Assembly: GCA_964387745.1 (NCBI GenBank)
Contig: CAYLXL010000001.1
Span: 62,001 to 126,000 of the forward strand
Reading direction: 5' to 3'
Length of the DNA: 64,000 nt
Origin: JAGOUU01 sp964387745
GTDB taxonomy: Bacteria > Pseudomonadota > Gammaproteobacteria > JAGOUU01
Shown: piece after piece, positions 61,099 to 64,000 of the stretch
Layout: the number at the start of each line of letters is the position of its first letter
Position numbering within the stretch: the stretch's first letter is position 1
Position numbers and translations under genes: made by a program
Notes under the pieces: generated by a model
Databases searched by the model: none
What the model was told of the DNA's origin: nothing
Seen by the model: the letters and a program-made list of their open reading frames with translations, nothing else

Positions 61099-61601
61099 TG
61101 TTTAATCAATCAAGTAATATTAATATTCTCGATACGAGTTTTGATTTAGCAGCTGCAAAAAATTTTAAAATAGCAATTGTTGCTGGTAAGTTTAATAGTT
61201 TTATTGTCGACAATTTGATTAAGGGCTGTGTTGAAAGCTTAAACAGTTATGGTATTACTAATAATCAATTAGATATTATTTACGTACCCGGTGCCATGGA
61301 AATACCATTAGCGGTACAGAATGTAATCAAAAGACACAATATTGATGGCGTCGTTGCGTTAGGTTGTGTAATCCGTGGAGCAACTCCACACTTTGATTAT
61401 GTCGCAGGAGAATGTGCATCTGGCTTAAGCAGATTGGCACTTGAATATAACAAGCCAGTAGGCTTTGGTGTTTTGACCACAGACACGATAGAGCAGGCTA
61501 TCGAACGTGCTGGCTGTAAAGCTGGCAACAAAGGTAGTGACGCCGCGCTTGCTGTGATCAACATGATAAATTTGATTAATAAACTAAAAGTAGAGCAATA
61601 A
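61098..61601 (+). CDS. ribH: 6,7-Dimethyl-8-ribityllumazine synthase
   Basis: Condenses DHBP (made by the RibB half of the preceding fusion) with the RibD product, giving lumazine for the RibE half. The 167-residue product has IAIVAGKFNSFIVDNLIKGC, YVPGAMEIPLAVQ, VALGCVIRGATPHFDYVAGE with the catalytic His, and PVGFGVLTTDTIEQAIERAG. Start and stop codons share one base with the neighbours on both sides, so translation is tightly coupled. Confidence 0.97.
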   Translation: MFNQSSNINILDTSFDLAAAKNFKIAIVAGKFNSFIVDNLIKGCVESLNSYGITNNQLDIIYVPGAMEIPLAVQNVIKRHNIDGVVALGCVIRGATPHFDYVAGECASGLSRLALEYNKPVGFGVLTTDTIEQAIERAGCKAGNKGSDAALAVINMINLINKLKVEQ

Positions 61602-62023
61602 TGAATCCTAAAGAACGTCACCGTGCAAGAAGGATGATTATGCAGGCTTTATACGAAAAGGATATTTCCGCAAACGATAATCAACAAATCATTGCTGGGT
61701 TTTTAATTAATAACCCAACATTAAAATTTGATCGTAGTTATTTTCAAACGGGTTTTACGATTATTACTGAGAATATTTCAGAATTAGATGAATTATTTAA
61801 AAAATATCTTGAAAGAGATATTACAGAACTAGATCCTGTTACTCGCGCTATCTTACGTCTAGCAAGCTTTGAATTAAAATATCAATTAGACTTGCCTTAC
61901 AAAGTAGTGATTAATGAGGCTGTAGAGTTGGCTAAAACATTTGGCGCACAAGATTGTTATAAATTTGTAAATGGTGCAATAGACAAACTAGCAAAAGAAA
62001 TCCGATCTAATGAAAGAATTTGA
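61601..62023 (+). CDS. nusB: Transcription antitermination factor NusB
   Basis: RNA-binding protein that, with NusE (S10), prevents early termination of rRNA transcription. The 140-residue product is the normal length: RHRARRMIMQALYEKDIS at the start, then LDPVTRAILRLASFELKY, PYKVVINEAVELAKTFG and the C-terminal FVNGAIDKLAKEIR. It overlaps ribH by one base and thiL by 14. Confidence 0.97.
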   Translation: MNPKERHRARRMIMQALYEKDISANDNQQIIAGFLINNPTLKFDRSYFQTGFTIITENISELDELFKKYLERDITELDPVTRAILRLASFELKYQLDLPYKVVINEAVELAKTFGAQDCYKFVNGAIDKLAKEIRSNERI

Positions 62024-62996
62024 AATTATTGAAAGTTATTTTAGACAATTTTCTAAAAAAACGGATCCTAATATTAAAATTGCTATCGGTGATGATTCAG
62101 CGTCTATTGATATAGCGTCACTAGGTCAACAAGCAAGTAACCTGTTAATTACTACAGATACGCTGGTTGAAAATACGCATTTTACGTCTCAGCAACCTCC
62201 AGCTAGTATTGGCTATAAGTCTTTAGCAGTAAGCTTGAGTGATATCGCTGCCATGGGTGGTACGCCTAAATGGGTTTTATTAAATTTAACTTTGCCAAGC
62301 TATAGTCAGTCATGGTTAGAAGATTTTACCAAAGGCTTTGGTGAATTAATTACTCATTATAATTTAACCCTTATTGGTGGTGATACTACAAAAGTTGTAA
62401 ATAATGGTCCAATCAGTATTACTATCACTGTATTAGGCCTAAGTGCTCAAGACAATATGACTCGAACTGGTGCAGCTACCGGAGATGGCATATTTATTAC
62501 AGGTAATCTAGGTGAGCCGATGTATATCTTAGATAGATTGATCTCGAATCAAGATGTTCGTGACCGCAATAAATATTATTATCCTTTACCTAAGGTTCAA
62601 GCGGGGCAGTTTGTTAATACTTATGCCACAGCGGCAATAGATTTAAGTGATGGCCTGATAGCTGATTTAGGACATGTCTTGAAACAAAGTGGTAAAGCAG
62701 CAGTTATTAATAGCAATGCTTTACCTATTGCAGAGGTTTTATTAGCTAATCAAGACATGATAGCACGCGATAAATTTTATCAATATATTCTTGCTGGTGG
62801 TGATGAATATGAAATAATCTTTACAGCACCAATGAAATATAAAAGTATCCTAGAAGAACACACGCCAGCTAAAGTAACTCATATTGGTACTATTGAGGAT
62901 CTAAGTGTTTTAAATGGGCAGAAGAGTACTAATAATATTGTTATCGAAAACTTAGATGTTAAATTGGATAATTTTGGCTGGGAGCATTTTAGTTAA
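62010..62996 (+). CDS. thiL: Thiamine-monophosphate kinase
   Basis: Phosphorylates thiamine monophosphate to the coenzyme thiamine diphosphate. The 328-residue product belongs to the PurM-like ATP-binding group: AIGDDSASID near the N-terminus, TTDTLVENTHF, SLSDIAAMGGTPKW, LIGGDTTK, IDLSDGLIADLGH and LAGGDEYEIIF. It overlaps nusB by 14 bases; nusB-thiL-pgpA is the E. coli order. No other thiamine genes lie in the window. Confidence 0.97.
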   Translation: MKEFEIIESYFRQFSKKTDPNIKIAIGDDSASIDIASLGQQASNLLITTDTLVENTHFTSQQPPASIGYKSLAVSLSDIAAMGGTPKWVLLNLTLPSYSQSWLEDFTKGFGELITHYNLTLIGGDTTKVVNNGPISITITVLGLSAQDNMTRTGAATGDGIFITGNLGEPMYILDRLISNQDVRDRNKYYYPLPKVQAGQFVNTYATAAIDLSDGLIADLGHVLKQSGKAAVINSNALPIAEVLLANQDMIARDKFYQYILAGGDEYEIIFTAPMKYKSILEEHTPAKVTHIGTIEDLSVLNGQKSTNNIVIENLDVKLDNFGWEHFS

Positions 62997-63016
62997 TTTT
63001 GACAAGGATAGAATTC

Positions 63017-63490
63017 GTGAACGTCACTAAAAAACAAATCATAAAAAATCCAGTTCATTTTTTAGCTTTTGGATTAGGCTTAGGTTTCTTGCCTTACATG
63101 CCCGGGACTTTCGGCACACTATTAGGTGTTCTAATTTACTGCCTCAATAATTATTATTTTTCTATATCGCCAAGTATTATATTAATAATAAGTTTTATAA
63201 TGGGCATCTATATCTGCGGCAGAACAGCCAAAGATATCAATCATCATGATCACCCTGGTATCGTATTTGACGAAGTTGTTGGTTACTTTGTAACTATGTT
63301 ATATATAAAATTTAACACACTAAATGTTGTTCTAGGATTTATTTTGTTTAGAATATTTGATATCGTCAAACCGTGGCCGATTAATTATATCGATAAAAAA
63401 GTAAGCGGTGGCTTTGGTATTATTATTGATGATATCTTAGCAGGAATCTATGCTAACTTAGTGTTAAGATTAATATTATTTTATGTCTGA
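63017..63490 (+). CDS. pgpA: Phosphatidylglycerophosphatase A
   Basis: Membrane enzyme that dephosphorylates phosphatidylglycerol phosphate. I chose the GTG at 63017 because caaggat lies 7-8 bases ahead; a TTG at 62999 would add six residues. The product has about 157 residues: PVHFLAFGLGLGFLPYMPGTFGTLLG, the acidic site DHPGIVFDEVVGYFVTM, FRIFDIVKPWPINYIDKKV and GGFGIIIDDILAGIYANL. It overlaps idi by 8 bases. Confidence 0.94.
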   Translation: MNVTKKQIIKNPVHFLAFGLGLGFLPYMPGTFGTLLGVLIYCLNNYYFSISPSIILIISFIMGIYICGRTAKDINHHDHPGIVFDEVVGYFVTMLYIKFNTLNVVLGFILFRIFDIVKPWPINYIDKKVSGGFGIIIDDILAGIYANLVLRLILFYV

Positions 63491-64000
63491 ACGAAATACA
63501 GTCGTTCTTGTCAATGAGCAAGATCAGCCGCTAGGCACGGAAGAAAAACTACTGGCTCACCAAAAAGGTTTGCTGCATCGTGCTTTCTCTGTCATGTTAT
63601 ATAGATACATGGACAATAAATTACAGTTTTTATTGCAAAAGCGGTCGAAAAATAAATACCATTGTCCTGGTTTATGGACCAACACATGTTGTAGTCACCC
63701 AGCAATTGAAGAGGATGTTGTTACATCTGCCTTGAAACGGCTAGAGGAAGAGTTGGTGGATATTGATACTAGCTTTATTAACCTGCAAAATATTGGGAAC
63801 TTTATTTACCGAGCAGAGTTTGATAATGGCCTGGTAGAGCATGAATATGATTATGTGTTAATTGCTGAATATAAAGATTTGCCAGTGTCTTTTAATTCTT
63901 TAGAAATTGCAGAGTTAGCCTGGGTGGATGTTGAACAGTTAAGAATAGATCTTGAGCAACATAGCGGCAAATACACGCCATGGTTAAGTAATGTTGTAAA
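63483..64000 (+). CDS. idi: Isopentenyl-diphosphate delta-isomerase, type I (3' end outside window)
   Basis: Interconverts isopentenyl and dimethylallyl diphosphate for isoprenoid synthesis. The frame is open from the ATG at 63483 to the window edge (about 172 residues). It starts MSERNTVVLVNEQDQPLGTEEKLLAHQKGLLHRAF (shown in outline) and has a Nudix-like fold. The catalytic Cys lies in TNTCCSHP and the catalytic Glu in VEHEYDYVL. The NTCCSHP and EHE-x-DY forms resemble the eukaryotic-type and Bacteroidetes enzymes more than E. coli Idi (TNSVCGHP). The ATG overlaps the pgpA stop region by 8 bases. Confidence 0.94.
   Translation, partial: MSERNTVVLVNEQDQPLGTEEKLLAHQKGLLHRAFSVMLYRYMDNKLQFLLQKRSKNKYHCPGLWTNTCCSHPAIEEDVVTSALKRLEEELVDIDTSFINLQNIGNFIYRAEFDNGLVEHEYDYVLIAEYKDLPVSFNSLEIAELAWVDVEQLRIDLEQHSGKYTPWLSNVV

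Overview
The window is 64 kb of AT-rich (roughly 35% GC by eye), gene-dense bacterial chromosome. Gene order and families point to a gammaproteobacterium: ribD-ribE-ribH-nusB-thiL-pgpA, glyA-nrdR, rpmE/priA/ftsN/hslVU, ubiE-ubiJ-ubiB, pepP-ubiH-ubiI and rppH-ptsP are all gammaproteobacterial neighbourhoods. Low GC, the pgk-pyk-fba operon, a WipA/WipB-like phosphoesterase, several orphan proteins with effector-like features and a PagL-like lipid A deacylase suggest a Legionella/Coxiella-type, host-associated lineage. That placement is inference. No tRNA, rRNA operon, CRISPR array or intact transposase was seen. Three runs of N (22768-22777, 35268-35277, 42150-42170) mark assembly gaps.

Layout. 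1-3126: glycolysis operon (3' part of pgk, pyk, class II fba). 3293-5460: lgt-thyA-folA. 5529-7425: an alpha/beta hydrolase and a VIT/CCC1-type metal transporter, separated by a repeat-rich spacer with a 20-bp perfect palindrome. 7455-11522: SPOR lipoprotein (minus strand), then a YrfG-like HAD protein that has lost its catalytic residues, nudE, cysQ and a coiled-coil protein. 11660-17686: a disulfide-oxidoreductase-like flavoprotein, a C45-type Ntn hydrolase, rpmE, a secreted cysteine-containing protein, PagL and a lysine-rich histone-H1-like protein. 17813-31433: priA, argS, ftsN, hslV, hslU and two clusters for ubiquinone synthesis flanking pepP. 31444-36205: a minus-strand accessory block with hipBA and two unrecognised genes, one a 708-residue membrane protein. 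36380-43614: the glycine-cleavage operon (gcvT, H, PA, PB), then rppH-ptsP.

43615-48342 is the most disturbed part: dispersed repeats, a PPP-like phosphoesterase (candidate secreted effector), a 157-bp copy of the 5' part of dbpA, a decayed dinD and an AbiE-type toxin-antitoxin pair. The dbpA copy and intact dbpA (48343) flank the dinD/abiE segment as near-identical direct repeats, which suggests a recent insertion or duplication. 48343-56373 is mostly core: dbpA, a cold-shock protein, tmRNA (minus strand, with an unusually long tag), ettA, a GGDEF/EAL protein, glyA and nrdR. A second small accessory island (56431-58527: Bro-N protein, small P-loop NTPase, HigBA-type pair) splits nrdR from ribD.

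58658-64000: the riboflavin operon runs into nusB, thiL, pgpA and a partial idi with overlapping genes throughout. The second gene is an uncommon in-frame fusion of riboflavin synthase (RibE) to DHBP synthase (RibB), with no GTP cyclohydrolase II domain. The clearest novelty candidates are this fusion, the dbpA/AbiE duplication, the YrfG pseudoenzyme, the phosphoesterase and the orphan 708/289-residue gene pair.
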